A stretch of 64,000 bases of DNA from Pilatotrama ljubarskyi (GCA_022385805.1 MU277686.1:172726-236725); one strand, 5' to 3'. Shown: positions 12,341 to 24,499, counted from the first letter of the stretch. The notes: generated by a model from the letters alone, not told the origin. A program made the numbers and translations.

Positions 12341-12990
12341 TATATTCAACCGCTAGAGCCGAGTCAATCGAACAGACCTACGATGGGGTGGCACCTACAG
12401 TCGAGTCTCACATAACTCACAGGGTCCATGACTTGGCACACTAAAGCAATACAACTTAACAACTTACCAATGATATTGAGACGGATGCTCTTCAGCCGAC
12501 GTACCTGCTTGAAGTTGCGACTACAAATCCTCAATCACTCCATCACGTTACGCGGCCAGAACAGTGAGCCCCAAAAGAGACCAGAAAGAGACTCTCAGAT
12601 AGCCGGCCCATAGACACCAGGAGTCTTCCAGAACCAGGGAGGCCAGCAGCGAGCACCCCAGGACCAGACCACAGATAGCGACGCGACAGCAGGAGACGGA
12701 GAGCGATGCCTTGAGAGGCGCCGAAAGATCCTTGCTGTCGTGAGGGTCCAAGCGCCCACACAACTTCAGGGCCGGCCCTATTTGAACTTCGGATCCTAGA
12801 CCGCTAGCCCTGTTCCGCTACGAAAGGCCTCCCGTAGATTGCTACTCTGGATTTCTGCATTCCATCACGTCACAGTGGATCCTCATAGACATGGTATATT
12901 GCCTTCCGTGCATTGCAGTGACTTTGGAACACATTGTCCTCATTAGTATCCTTATCTCACCCTTATATATAACTTAGATCTAATTAGCGT

Positions 12991-13007
12991 TGGGGGATTT
13001 TCCTGAT
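12991..13007 (-). repeat. Right terminal inverted repeat
   Basis: Inverted partner of 11929-11946. The bases just outside (GGGATTAGTC) are the last part of the neighbouring pseudogene when read on the minus strand. Confidence 0.6.
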
Positions 13008-13718
13008 GGGATTAGTCAAAGCAGCCTGCAAGCGATGCAACAACGTACTGGTAGTGGCCAGTGATCATACGGGCCGTACAAGGGAAAGGGCTCGCAGCCC
13101 CATTGAACGTGAGGCCCGGGAACCGGCCCCAATGGCATATCGTGGTTTGGGACCGGAGGAGGGGCGGGGAACGGGCTGAGATCAAGCCCGTGTGCGGAGT
13201 CGTGAAGTGGGGAGACGGAGAGAGCCGAGTCAGACGAGCCATAATGCGAGTCCAGAAGGCTCGGACTGGTAGAGGATGCCGGCAAGGTCGCTGGCAGACT
13301 AGAGGTTGGGAAACCATGTGGCCATGCGAGCCTCAAAGCTTGACCGACGCCTTCTTCGCGGCAGCTCTCTCTAGCTTCTGCCTCGCCTTGGCTTCCCTTT
13401 TGATGCGCTGCTCCGCCTCCTTCTTGGCCTTGGACCGCGGGCAGTAGTGGTAGTCGGGATGCTTCTCCCGGTGCGTCTCCGCCGCTCTCCGGGCCCTCTT
13501 CTCGAAATCCTCCCGGAACTCGGGACGTTCTGCTTTCCACATTTGGCTGAAGACCTTGGACGCCTGGCCCATCGTCCCAAGCGCATGCGCGCTGCCGTCG
13601 GCTTTCGCCTCCTCCCACTTGGCGCTTCTATACAATATGAAGGCATTGGGAGGGCGCGGAGTCCTCTTCTGGGGGAGGTAATGGTTGGTGCAGCAGATGT
13701 GGAGGTAGTCGCGTGCAT
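13008..13718 (-). pseudogene. Broken MATA-type HMG-box gene (inverted copy of the 22.5 kb gene)
   Basis: The minus strand repeats the first part of the gene at 22501 with long identical stretches. The homologous ATG is at 13718. Between ATG and box, near 13660-13675, this copy has one base fewer than its partner, so the ATG frame reads out of the HMG frame. The box itself is open: RTPRPPNAFILYRSAKWEEA, then the helix-2/3 and basic KKEAEQRIKREAKARQKLE stretches, to a stop at 13333. The proline-rich C-terminal homology (SPFPAPPPVPNHDMPLGP) continues in a third frame to about 13016. The intron equivalent would be only 23 nt, and homology ends where the TIR element begins. No in-frame ATG exists upstream of the box. 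A functional product is unlikely unless transcripts show otherwise. Confidence 0.7.
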
Positions 13719-14099
13719 GACGTAGTGGAACGCTAAGCGTAGAAGCAAGAGAGGGGGACGGGGACGGCGAAGGCGAAGGCGAAGGCGGAGGGGGATGCGC
13801 CGGAGCGGCGCCCGACCTGGAGCGAAGGCGGTTGTTCCTCCGTGTGGCCCGTCTGTGCGGGGGTCCCTCCGTTCTCGTGAAGGAGTAAGTAGAGTATACA
13901 TGAGTTTCGCGCTCTTCGTCGGTCGAGCGGTCGACGCCGACGACGCATCTGCGTTCGCTTCGAACACGAGTCGTCCGGTCTCTAAGTGGCCTGTCAGTGG
14001 CACGTTCGCACAAGGGATTCAGGGTGAAGCTTACCGAAGGCTCTCGCACCGCGCCTTTTGAGATCCTAGCAGTCTGAGGGATCACTCTACGGCGGTACG

Positions 14100-16779
14100 A
14101 CTTCTTGGATTATGAGATCCAGCGGAGTGCCGCGGGCGAACGTGAAGAGTTTCTCAGAACACGTCAAGGGACGAAGCTAATGTCGCGTACACCTTCGAAT
14201 GACGATGTCGGCCAATTGAGGAACATCCGTGCGCGCGAACACCCTTCACCGGACAGCCACTTCCGGTCTTACCGCGCAGGAGTGTGAGCGACGTCGGAGG
14301 GGCGCGACGCGATCACGCGAAGGCGTGCGCAAGATACGATACTTCGATGGACGGGTGGCGATCTTCGCAAGAGGGTCACAGATAGACGTCAAGATGGGCG
14401 AACGAAGGCTCAGTCAAGCAGATCTGGCAGGGTTGCAAGTGGATGCAGTGTATGGTGCAGCGCGCTGCTGGACGGTTATATATGTGGTCGACTCTACACA
14501 AGGCTATTATACGCTTTTGCCGGAGGTGAGCGGCAATGTTTGTAAAGCACCGCGTTGGCGAAGCTTATTGAGGACGCGCCTCTCGTACCCGCGTACTGCT
14601 CAACGGGCTTGGTGTGAGCGATAGGCATGATTGTCAGAGTAGCAGCCTAACCCACCATTCGCTATCGCATACCTTCGCGCCGCAGCCCCACGATTGGCGT
14701 GAAAGACCAAGGCGCACCGAGAGATGGCATGGAAGCCCGCGAGGAATGTCTGGTATGAACGTGAGACCGAAAGCTCAATTTCGACCTCCTGAAGGAAGAC
14801 CTTACGTCTTTACTGCAGCACCGCGCTTAATACTCGTTTCATCGCGCGAAAGCAACGCGGCTTCACGTCCAACGTCCAACCTTCATCGCGCTCGCGCAAG
14901 GAGCGCGTATCTCCGAAGACGACATTCCGTGCCCACCTGCACGAACGTGTCCTGGCACAGACTGCGAGCCCGACGAGAGTAAAGCGCCATTCCATGCCCA
15001 CCCTTCACTCTGAGCGTGAGCGAAGCCAGAATGGAGCATCACGTACGTACCCCTCCGATTCCGTCCAGCACATCCCTCGGCGCGGCCTCAATCGCACTTC
15101 GCAGAGATGGAAGCTCACCGTGTCCATCTCCCGCAATCTTTCGCAAACCCCAAAGAACGGCTCCTCCAATCGCCATGTCCGCAAAAGTGGCCAAAGAAAA
15201 CGAGCACGAGACAGCGCACTCACCCGGGCCACTCACCGTCCTCCAGCATTCCGATTCCACACTTCGCCCTGAGTTCTCTGACGGCCCTGACCGTCTGCCC
15301 ATCGGCGACAACGGCAAGCTCACCTTCTCCTGCCACGAGGCACGCCCAGGACGCCCGCGCGGGTGCCAGAAGCAGGCACGCGCGCGGTCGCTCGCAGGAG
15401 GACAATGGCAGAGCCCCCGTCTCCTTTCGGTGGACAATGGGCGGCGGAGTTGACACGGTCCACGTGGTGCACGTGATACGCGCACGAACCTGCATTGCGC
15501 GCGTCTGCGCGCGCCTCGTCGATCGCGTCGCGTCTCGGACCCCGAGCACTCCGCCCTGTTGACGTTGTGGCACAGCGCCAAGCTAAGAAAGAAGTGACAA
15601 GGCGGCGGCAGTGAGAACGAGCTGCAGGCAGGAGGACGACGTACTTGGCCGTCAGCAGAGCTGGGTCTGGGGACTGTTCACGTCGTGATGCGGCGCCGAG
15701 GACGCGCAAAGCCTCCGAGGAAGAGCAGCCACCGATGGCGACGACGGTGGGAAGGAAGTGAAGGTGCACGACGACGTACCTCGCATGCACCAGGGCTGGG
15801 TCTCGCGTCTTCAGCGCGCACGCCAGGGGACTACAGGTAACGACGACTTTGATTATCAGAACGGGTGCGAGAGATAGCGATGCAATGTACAGACGGAACG
15901 AGTGCAACAGACAGAGCAGGACGACGCTAGCAAAGACTGCGTGCACTACGTAGTAAACGAACAGTCCGGGGCGGTAATATCAGAACGTGATAGAGCAAGA
16001 GGAGTAGAAGAGCGAAGGAGACCTCGACGGATCGAGACTCCGGGGTGGGATAGAATACAGGCGATGAGAATAAAAGGGACCGAGAAGGGGAGGGGGGGTC
16101 GGGGGGAGGGGTAATTAGGAGACAGGAGGGAAACCCATGTTGGAATAGACGTGAAAACATGTACAGCGACGAAAACGATACGAGCCGGAACGATACGAAC
16201 AGATGAGCAGAGAAGATGGGAGAGCATAGGGGGGGCCGGAGCGCGAACATGTACAGCGAGAAACGAAGCGATGCGCGACAGCAATGCACGATTCCGGAAG
16301 CGATAGTCCGGGAATTCGAGTGCGGGCGTACGGGTCATTCGATAATGTGAGATATCGTAGTTTGTCGTGGGTGTCGTGACCGAAGCGGAGAGATGCGATG
16401 CGAGATTGCGAATGCGAGATGCTGGTGCAGATGCGACGAACGACGACGATATCGATAATGATAAATAGCAGCAGACGAGAGATTCGGACGAAAGGGGAGA
16501 GCTCGCTGTTGACGGCGAGTAGCGATGGAAATAGGACAGAGGTGCAGGGTGAGGGAGGTGCGGCCACGTCCTTCGAGGACGTGGTCGAAGGCGAGTAGAT
16601 GTGATGGCCGGATGAGGATGGAGGGCGGGGGTGGGCCGCGGGCGGAGGATGCAGGTGGATAGGAGACCAAAAGACGAACGAACACCTGCAACAAAAAACA
16701 TCCATCAGCCAGCCGTCCCATCACGCGACACACACGAGCGACAGCGACTTACCAAAGCGAGAGCAAGACCGACAAGGCC
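14100..16779. other. Long region without a supported gene
   Basis: About 2.7 kb. Open frames exist on both strands, especially minus 15000-15950 and 15930-16730. They lack a consistent splice path, a known domain or a clear start. On the minus strand near 15610-15560 a hydrophobic CLQLVLTAAALSLLSLALC-like stretch could be a signal peptide, and further down VVADGQTVRAVRELRAKCGI is protein-like. A small secreted protein is possible but unproven. 16100-16700 minus reads as Ser/Pro/Arg low complexity, probably the 5' side or untranslated sequence near the next gene's end. Confidence 0.35.
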
Positions 16780-18661
16780 TCACGCGAAGCCCGAGTTCGG
16801 CTGGCTACCAGTCAACTCCTGCGTCGGCGGGTACGTATACCGCGCTCCAACGCGTCGACGAGGCGCCAGGCCCGCGCCACCGGGAGGGACGTAGCGTTGC
16901 GTCTGCGGCGCCTGGGCCGACTGCGCATTCGCCAACTCCACCGGGGCAGGAGCAGGGCCGAGAGCAGGGGCGGGAGTCGACGCTGTCGACGACACGTCCG
17001 GGGTCGGGGGAGGGGCTGCCGCCAAAAACGCGTCGAGGGACTCGAGCGAAAAGTTGGCCTGCCCGGTCGGCATCGCCATCTGCAACTGCTCCTGCATGAA
17101 GCCAGAGTCGAATTGGAGCTGCGGGTGCATGTCGACCTCGGTCGCAAAGGCCGCGTCGTCGGTGAACGTCGTGCCCGCCAAAGCCTGCTGGAGGAAGAAG
17201 TCCTGCTCCTCCGGCGAGATCCTCCGCTCTTGCTGCTGCTGCTGTTGCTGCTGCTGGGCCATGGCGCAGTCAAAGACGACAGGCTCGTCCACGGGGTCGA
17301 TGGAGAACGGCGCCTCCTGGTGCTGGAGGACGAGGTTGGGGTAGCTCCACGCGGTCTCCGCGCCCAGGTCTCGGTAAAACTCGTTGGCGTTCATGACCGT
17401 ATGCGCCACCTCTGTGTGTAGGAGCTCGAAACCTTCCAGCTCCTCGAACGAGAACGGGATGTCCGCGTTGAGCATGGGCATAGGGACGGCCGCGCGGTCG
17501 GGCTGCGCGAACGTCGCGTCCTCAACGGCTTCGTGGAACTCGGCCATCGCTATGGCCGGCGCAAGCACGTCCTCGTCGTGGACTGGCTGCTCTTGTTCAG
17601 GCGTAGGCAGCGCGGGGGGCGAAGGCATGTTGCTCAAGTCCACCTCGCCAGGGGGACTGTGAGGCACATACGGGATGTAGTGAAGAAGCCTTGACTGTAT
17701 GTCCGTGACGACCGAATTGATCTCTCGCGTGGTCTGTGCCTCCAGAAGCGCACGTGAGGCGTCAGTCAGGCCGGGCTGCAGAAGACGATGATGGTCAGAA
17801 GATATAGTGCACTCTCAGGACTCGATGACTTACGAAGTCGGCGCCCTGCCACAGCGAGGGAAGGAACGCTAGCGTGTCACTGCCGATCGGCCATTGACCC
17901 GCCGCAGCGTACGACGGGGGCGAGTCGCTCGGCGTCGCGGCAGCGCTAGACAGGACGGGGCCGGGCTGAGGGACGTCAGAAGGGAGGTGGCTCGCGTCGT
18001 CCACGTTCGAGTGGAAGCCGATGGGATATGATGGAAGAGGCGCGGGGAGGAGGGTCTGGGCAGCGAGGACGGCTTCGGAGAAAGAAGGTGGTTGGGAGGA
18101 GGCCGATTCTGACTGGAACGACGGGGCCGAGGAAAAGACGGACGACTCGTCGTCAGAGTCAAGGGGAGGCGATGGGCCGCAGCCACGATCAATGGGAACG
18201 AAGTCCTGGGTCTTGACCGTGCTCGGGTCCGGTAGGGAGACCGGGGTACGCGGGCCAGAGGACGTGGTCGAACGACGACCACCAGAGGCCTTACGCGCGG
18301 CCGCCTTCGCGGCCTTCGCCTGCTCTGCAGCAGCCTTCTTGGCCGCCTTCGCCTCTTCTTGCAACTTAAGTTTCTCCTCCTTGGAGGTGGGTTGATACTT
18401 GTATCCAGGATACTTCTCCGCGTGCTTAGCTTTCGCGATTTCAGCAGCCTTCTCGTACTGCCGCTTCACCTCGTCCGGTTCTTGGGCCCAGAGCACGCCA
18501 AGCAGCTTCGAAATGTCCGCTTGCTTCCTCGGCGGGCCGTCGTTGTCCTCGCGCAGTCTCTTCAGACGATCGGTACGATAGAGGATCCATGCATTAGGTG
18601 GACGCGGGGGCTTGTCTGTCGGAGACTTGCGAGGCTTGCGAGCGTTGCGGGCGGGCGGCAT
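16780..18661 (-). CDS. HMG-box transcription factor (MATA_HMG type), intact
   Basis: Two exons, 18661-17834 and 17775-16780. The phases close for 607 aa. After a basic start (MPPARNARKPRKSPTDKPP) the HMG box runs at about residues 20-90: RPPNAWILYRTDRLKRL, then ISKLLGVLWAQEPDEVKRQY and HAEKYPGYKYQP. This is the sequence-specific MATA/SOX-like subtype that bends DNA. A Lys/Ala-rich helix follows, then a long disordered Ser/Pro and acidic region with a run of nine glutamines near 17232-17260, likely an activation region. The nucleus is the expected site. Agaricomycete relatives include regulators of mating and fruiting, but nothing here fixes the target. It is one of three HMG-box copies in 10 kb and is clearly more divergent than the other two. 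HD mating genes were not found nearby. Confidence 0.88.
17230..17262 (-). repeat. CAG/CTG microsatellite encoding polyglutamine
   Basis: A run of CTG/TTG triplets on the plus strand encodes about nine glutamines in the HMG-box protein read on the minus strand. Confidence 0.85.
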
Positions 18662-20087
18662 GGTCGCGATGGTAGTGGAAGTGTGGATAGGAGAGGGGTG
18701 TGGAGACGCGTAGGAAAGGTCGCCGAGGCAAGCGGAAGGCGGCAGGGAGGGACGGAGGACGGCGGGGGGCGGGGGGCGGGGGGATGGTGGGAGGAGGGCA
18801 AGGCACGTCGGTCGCTCTTATACGCGTCTGACGAGTTCAACCTATCTCGCCCTTCGGTGTATGCCGTTGTGGGCGCACCCGATCCCACAAAGGAAATTAA
18901 TCTAGATTCTATTTGGCCATTATTTGTACACCCCCTTCTCTCGGGGTCCTCCTCCCCGCACGCGCCCGTCTCTCTCCTCCCCTTCAGCCCTTTCACTTGC
19001 CGCACCTACGCACTGCTCGACGTTCTCTGCACGCGCGGTGCAGCTCAGAGGCCATCGGAAGGGCGGGCGAGAGGATGGAGGACGCGCGCTTTGCTGGGCC
19101 CGTCCAAGCGCCGGCCGCAGCCCAGAACTCCGCTTGCTTTGTCTGTCTCCCCGATACATATGGCAGTCTATCTACCAATTTGGGCTACGCATTTTGATGT
19201 AAAGGTCCTCCCGTCCATTGCCCACCGTCTCTGCTCCCTCCATACGCGTACGCTCCCTGGGCGGGGCTTCAATGCGATTGGATTTGATTTGTGCTCGCTT
19301 ACCCCACCAACCAGGCAAGTCTCGCGGCACCCGTTCATCCCGCCGCAGCGCAGGGCTTGGATGGCGTCCTCGAGGCTCGACCGGCCCCACTCCCGTGCGG
19401 AAGGTCGCCCTTGGTGAGACCGACTTAGCGGCAGAAACCTGCTGTATTTCTCCAATAGTGACCTGGTGGCAAGCTCTGGAGCACTAGACCCGTACGCCAT
19501 GGTGCCCCGTGCCCGCGATCGCGGCCGCGACCCTCATTCAATTCGCGCTGCACTTCGGAGGTCGACAGTCGATGGAGGACCGCTGTGCGTCGCGTGCGCG
19601 CCCGTCCCCAGTGAGATTGCGTCCTTAGCTACCACACAGTACTACTACATTGCATACCAATCTCTGTACGGCTGTACTCGCGCGCGCGACGGATTGCGCA
19701 AGTCTCGTCTACGCGGGCATTTGCAATCCGAGCGGCCAATGACCACGCGGATCAACCCCTGCGCTACCTGACCTCTCCCAAATGGGACAGATTCATGTGC
19801 AAGCCTATGACGCCTCGTTCAGCACAGCCCTTAGACTGTGTTTTCAGAGCGCCGGGGCGCCAAGCAGGTGCCGACGTCCCGCATGCTCAGTGGAGGGTAC
19901 AGGTCACACTCGGACAGAGCTCGGGAGCAGCCGCTCGGCCTGGAACGGCCAAACCCTTCGACCCGACGGGCGGACTGATGGGAGGGCGGGCACGGGGTCC
20001 GTTAAGCGGATAGGGGGTGAGGGTAGAGTCGAACTGTGCTCGGAAGGTTCTGTGATGCTGGGGCGGCGGGAGCCCCAGTGAGGCGCC

Positions 20088-20107
20088 CATGGCTAAGTGT
20101 TCGCGCG
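20088..20107 (+). repeat. 20-bp direct repeat, copy 1
   Basis: CATGGCTAAGTGTTCGCGCG occurs here and again, identically, at 21082-21101. The flanks differ on both sides. Confidence 0.7.
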
Positions 20108-21081
20108 TATTCCCGCATTCCAGCTCCAAGTCCCTTTGTCCAACCTATTGGGTTTCATGAGTGATACGTCTCCTCCGGGCGCAAGGGCAATGCGTGCGTG
20201 ACTCAGAGTCAAAGCGCACTGGGTGGGAGGGCTGTCGACGATTCCGACAAAGCGGGACAGGCGGCGGACGGCGGCGGACGGAGCCAAAGCTCCCGCCGTC
20301 GCCGTCCGGTGGCTAAGATGTGGCTACCCGTTCCTTTGTCTTCACCCACCCTTCGCGCACCCTCCCGCCGCCTCCAACGGCGTACGGTGTACTTGTGCAT
20401 TTTTGACGACACGAGCACGACGGACATGCCCTCGGACGTGCGACTGAACGGAAGGGCACTGTCATCAGACATGAGCCGATGACGCTGACCCCACGGGACC
20501 ACCCCTCCAAGCACATGAAAATTGCACAGCTGTATTTCCTCCAGCAGAAATGTTTGGCCAGCATCCGCAGACTCGATAATCTAGGCACGGCACCGTCCGC
20601 TCGTTTCACGTGAGCTGGGCGGGGACATAGCGGCGGGGCCCCAAAGCGTCTCCACATGCAGCTGGCAAAGGAGCGCCAGCCCTCCGCGGATTTGGTTCCT
20701 CCGGTAGCGCCTTGATGCCTCGAGGACCAAAGCCGGGGCTCGCTCCTAGGGTCCAAGCTCCGGATTGAGAGCCCCGCCGCGCACCAATCAGAGATGCGGC
20801 GTTCTCTCCGCCGAACGAGTGCTCCCGTACGCCCTCGCCCCCGCGAGCCAGCGGGAGCACTCTTTCGCGAGGTGCGAATATTTGCACTCTGCTAAGCAGC
20901 GGCAGCTCATGGCCGCCGCCCGCCCGCTGCGGACGCCTTCCCAAAGAGGACTCCAGGCGGGACTTTCGCGAGATATCTGGTAATATGATAGCAATCGATT
21001 CGGGACTCGGACGCGGACAGCCAGATACAGGCAGGGGGGGCGGGAGCCTGCCTGGCGCTCGCGCTCCGCTGCATCAGGCAT

Positions 21082-21101
21082 CATGGCTAAGTGTTCGCGC
21101 G
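21082..21101 (+). repeat. 20-bp direct repeat, copy 2
   Basis: Identical to 20088-20107, 994 bp downstream in the same orientation, inside the HMG-gene intergenic region. Confidence 0.7.
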
Positions 21102-22500
21102 CACCCTAAGGGCACTGTCCCTGGGCCCTCAGCCAATCTGCCGCGTCCTTTGTGCAGGAAAACTCCTCGGAGCTTAGGTATCGCAGAGGCACGTCAGACG
21201 CCTGGGACTCGGACGGGCGAGCAGACGAGGGCGGGGCGGGACCTCACAGGTCGTCCGTCGTCACCGACCCGCGGCTAACCCGCAGCTCATCACGCCTTCG
21301 CCCTCTGCACGCGTTCGCACACGTTCCCCCACTCTAAAGCAGTGCAGAGAGGGCCCAGGACTCTGCAGCACGCCAAACCGACAGCTCTGCCAGGGGACGA
21401 GTGGAGAGCGCTCCCCGACGGAAGATTGTTCAGTCATGGGACAGCACCCACTAGGCAACTGGCACAGCTGCACACCATGCTGGCTGCGGGGCAGTCTGGC
21501 TCGCTCGATCGCAGAGATCCCCTGTGCAAGGTCACCACTGTTACCGATCCGTACGCGTCACCCCTGTTCGACCGAAGGATTGGGCGGGCGCTCCCCGTCC
21601 TGGGGCCTGTTGCGCGAGCGGGCCCATTCGAGGTCTCAGAGCCCCCGACAGTGCTGACTGCTTTGCTTGAGTGGACGGGAACCCCTGCCAGTTGCATTGG
21701 TCATTGTCCCCTGCTTTAGTCGGGACGGTCCTAGGTAGTTTTTCCTGGATTTCGTTGTTAAATCATTGCTACGGTGCGCTGACGTGTAGCATTCACCGAT
21801 GCTATCCTCTCCACCGTTCCGACGAGTTATCACCCGCAAAATGCGGATACAGTATTTGCTCTCGGGAAAGCAGGCGCTCGCGCCCGCCGCGCCGATGTCT
21901 CGTGCCCATGTGCATGTCCAGAGCCCGCAGAGGAAAGGCCGAGATAAGTGTCTAGCGAAATATTTCGGGAGTTATCGAAGGCGAGGGAGAATGACATCGG
22001 CCAGCGCAGATCTGAGGGTCCCGGCGCAGGCAAGCGCACACAAGCGAAGGCGCCCAAGATCTCTCTCGATTAGGGATGTGCAACGTAGTTGGCTCCGCGG
22101 CTGGACCCACCGTCCCATCAGTCCAGTTCGTCCAAGCTACGCCGCCCGTCCCCGTAGCCGACATACCTTCCCAATGCGCTCGCCACTCTGCCAGAGTCAT
22201 AGGATGTCTCGGCCAGAGGAGGACCATGAGAAAAAGCAGACTAAGCGCAGCCAACGCTAGTGCAAGCTTGGACATGGCACCGTGCCGCTCGAGGCGCGAG
22301 GCCGTGGCCCACGCTTGGACTCTGCATGGCGACTGCCCCAGCGCGCGGACCATCGCTTTTGCGCAGAGTCCTGGCTCTTTTGCGGTAATAAAACCTGCTT
22401 GGACTTTGGCCGTCAGAACAATCGACGCCCCGCATCCCCCTTCCGCCTCCGCCTCCGCCTCCGCCTTCGCCTTCGCCGTCCCCGTCCGTTCAACTACGCC

Positions 22501-23546
22501 ATGCACGCAACCACCCTTACACCAGCCGCGCCAACCATTACCTCTCATGAGAAGAGGATTCCGCGCCCTCCTAATGCGTTCATCTTGTATAGAAGCGCGA
22601 AGTGGGAGGAGGCGAAAGCCGACGGTAGCGCGGATGCACTTGGGACGATGGGCCAGGCGTCCAAGGTCTTCGGCCAGATGTGGAAATTAGAACCTCCCGA
22701 GGTTCGGGAGGATTTCGAGGAGAGGGCCCGGAGAGCGGCGGAGGCGCATCGGGAGAAGCATCCCGACTACCACTACTGCCCGCGGTCCAAGGCCAAGAAG
22801 GAGGCGGAGCAGCGCATCAAAAGGGAAGCCAAGGCGAGGCAGAAGCTAGAGAGAGCTGCCGCGAAGAAGGCGGCGGTTAAGTCGCGCCGTCCTGCGGCTC
22901 CTCTTCCTGCATCGTCCCCTGCCGTCCCTCCCCCTACTTCACCTCCGGTCCTTAGCCCTTTGGGCTCCCCGTGTGGACTCGCATCCCTTCCATCTTCCTC
23001 GACCCCCCTCCTCATCGCTGGCTCCGCATCATCCTCCACCGCCACGAGTCCCTTTCCCTCGCCTCACGACTTCCTACTGTCTGAACCTCCGTATATCCCT
23101 CCTGCCAGCGAGGTTCCCACTCTAGGGTCATATCCGTCCACCTTCTGGGTTCCTAGTCAAGCCCCTTGCGCCGGTATCCCGTTAGGAGGTCCTCAAGACG
23201 GCCATCCTGCTCCATACCCATATCAGTGGCCCCAATTGGTACGTTTTTGCGTCACACTCCCGTATGGCTAAGCTGATAAGAGTCCTGCGAATAGCCGTTA
23301 CAGCCGCCGCCCTTTGAGGGCTACCTGCCGCCTTGGTGGGCGGTCCCGCCCATGTCTATCCCACAGCCTGTGGGAGGGCCGCCTGGGTCGACATTCTACG
23401 AGGAGCCTGCGCCGCAGATGCCTACTGGCTACGGCAACGCGGAGCCAGCGGAGCCCTTCGCGATCGGGGATAGCCTGCTACTGGCGCTAGCGGAGCATGT
23501 AGCCCCCGTCGTCCCCAATGAGCCGAGGGCTGCCCCTTCTTCATAG
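22501..23546 (+). CDS. HMG-box transcription factor (MATA_HMG type), intact paralogue
   Basis: Exons 22501-23238 and 23295-23546. The phases close for 329 aa. The ATG is followed by MHATTLTPAAPTITS and then the box: RIPRPPNAFILYRSAKWEEA, MGQASKVFGQMWKLEPPEV and HREKHPDYHYCPRSKAKK, at about residues 20-90. A basic helix (KKEAEQRIKREAKARQKLE) follows. The C-terminal 200 residues are Pro/Ser-rich with aromatic patches (FEGYLPPWW). It is nuclear and DNA-binding by family. The upstream hexamer tract and the whole box are shared with the broken inverted copy at 13.0-13.7 kb, so this is probably the functional member of a recent duplication. Its target genes are unknown. Confidence 0.87.
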
Positions 23547-24499
23547 GCCATCTCTCTTGGGAGCTGTCGGTGAGTCGCACTCCTCCTGTCATCACAGAGC
23601 TGTCCTTGACGTCCGCCAGGGTTACGCTCTCCCCGCGTTCCGTAGCGCCCATTTCCCTCCTCTCTGTCTCGTTCATATCCCCTCTCCGGTTCCTCGCGCT
23701 TTCTCCGATCGTGTTGTCCTCCAGTAGTTTGCACGTATCCTTATACCTCCTCGTCGATTCTGCTCTTCTCTCCTCGTACGCATACTATCTGACAAGTTCC
23801 CGGACTCTGTACATTACCCATACGGTGTCACCTCGCAAGTACTGTCATTCCTCGATGCCGTACCACTTGCAAGTGGCGCCTTCACAATCCGAATTGGTCG
23901 CCTGCGCTCCCCACTCTTGTGCATCCCTATCGTCCGTCGCCGTCGCCGTTGCCCAGCGTTGTCAAGAGCATACTTCCAGGCCCGGATACCTTACCCCCTA
24001 GAACCAACGACGTCGCCGCCATTCTGTATATCCCAGGAGCTGCCATTATCGCCACGTCGTCACCGCAGTTACGGCCCTGTGCTGCCAGTGAACGCGCATG
24101 CCACCTGCGCAGACTCAGTGCCTCAGTGCCGGTGACCGGGGTACTGGGCGCACCCAACCGAGTGGCGGACTCCAGTCAGACAAGCATATGGCACAGGAGC
24201 CGCGTCAACTCAACGTGCTCTGCGCACTGCGTGCCTTCGCGTACAGGGGATGTCGGATACGAGTCCAGCCTTGACCCCGACGTTCAGAACGCCTGGCGCG
24301 TCGCGCACAGGTTGGCGGGCGCAGAAAACCCAGTAAAAACACGCCTTATTTGACGGCTACGCTGCCGAGGAAGTTGAACAAGCATGACAATTAGAGATAG
24401 ACGTCCACAGTCGGTGCTCAGTAACATCGCCTGTACCTGCACGCTGGTGGACTAGAAAGCGATAGAACTGTACGCAGGCGCGGACCGCTAGCCCCCTCA
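23547..24499. other. Intergenic region, convergent gene ends
   Basis: About 0.95 kb between the 3' ends of the HMG-box gene and the minus-strand multidomain gene. A T/C-rich stretch at 23.6-23.8 kb is consistent with 3' UTR. No gene is supported. Confidence 0.4.

Larger units (their letters stand above)
11929..13007. mobile_element. Non-autonomous TIR element (MITE-like), about 1.08 kb
   Basis: The left end reads ATCAGGAAAAACCCCCCA at 11929-11946. The right end (12991-13007) is its reverse complement with small differences (TGGGGGATTTTCCTGAT). Subterminal TCTAATTAG/CTAATTAGATC words recur at both ends. The interior is clearly AT-richer than the surroundings, has no transposase-like frame and holds a 13-bp inverted repeat at 12242/12328. 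No convincing target-site duplication is visible, so the superfamily is not assigned. The right end abuts the HMG-box pseudogene. Confidence 0.6.
18662..22500. other. 3.8-kb intergenic region between divergent HMG-box genes
   Basis: This is the largest gap in the window. No frame shows domain-like sequence with credible splicing. It holds C/G-rich promoter-like DNA near 18.7-19.1 kb, a 20-bp direct repeat at 20088 and 21082, and a CCTCCG/CCTTCG hexamer tract (22440-22488) just upstream of the right-hand HMG gene. A non-coding transcript cannot be judged from sequence alone. Confidence 0.4.

Noticed and set aside
12428..12763. Open frames inside the TIR element
   Set aside because: Short, no transposase or other domain, overlapping on both strands.
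13371..14085. Long minus-strand open frames upstream of the HMG relic
   Set aside because: They lack an ATG in the HMG frame and read as Arg/Pro low complexity; not a real N-terminal extension.
15005..15950. Possible small secreted cysteine protein on the minus strand
   Set aside because: One signal-peptide-like stretch, but no single splice path keeps frame to the downstream Cys-containing block.
15930..16710. Overlapping long open frames on the minus strand
   Set aside because: Ser/Pro/Arg low complexity in several frames at once, no domain and no splice logic; an effect of GC-rich sequence.
13000..23600. Mating-type (HD or pheromone/receptor) locus
   Set aside because: HMG boxes alone do not mark a basidiomycete mating locus. 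No homeodomain, STE3-like receptor or CAAX pheromone gene was seen.
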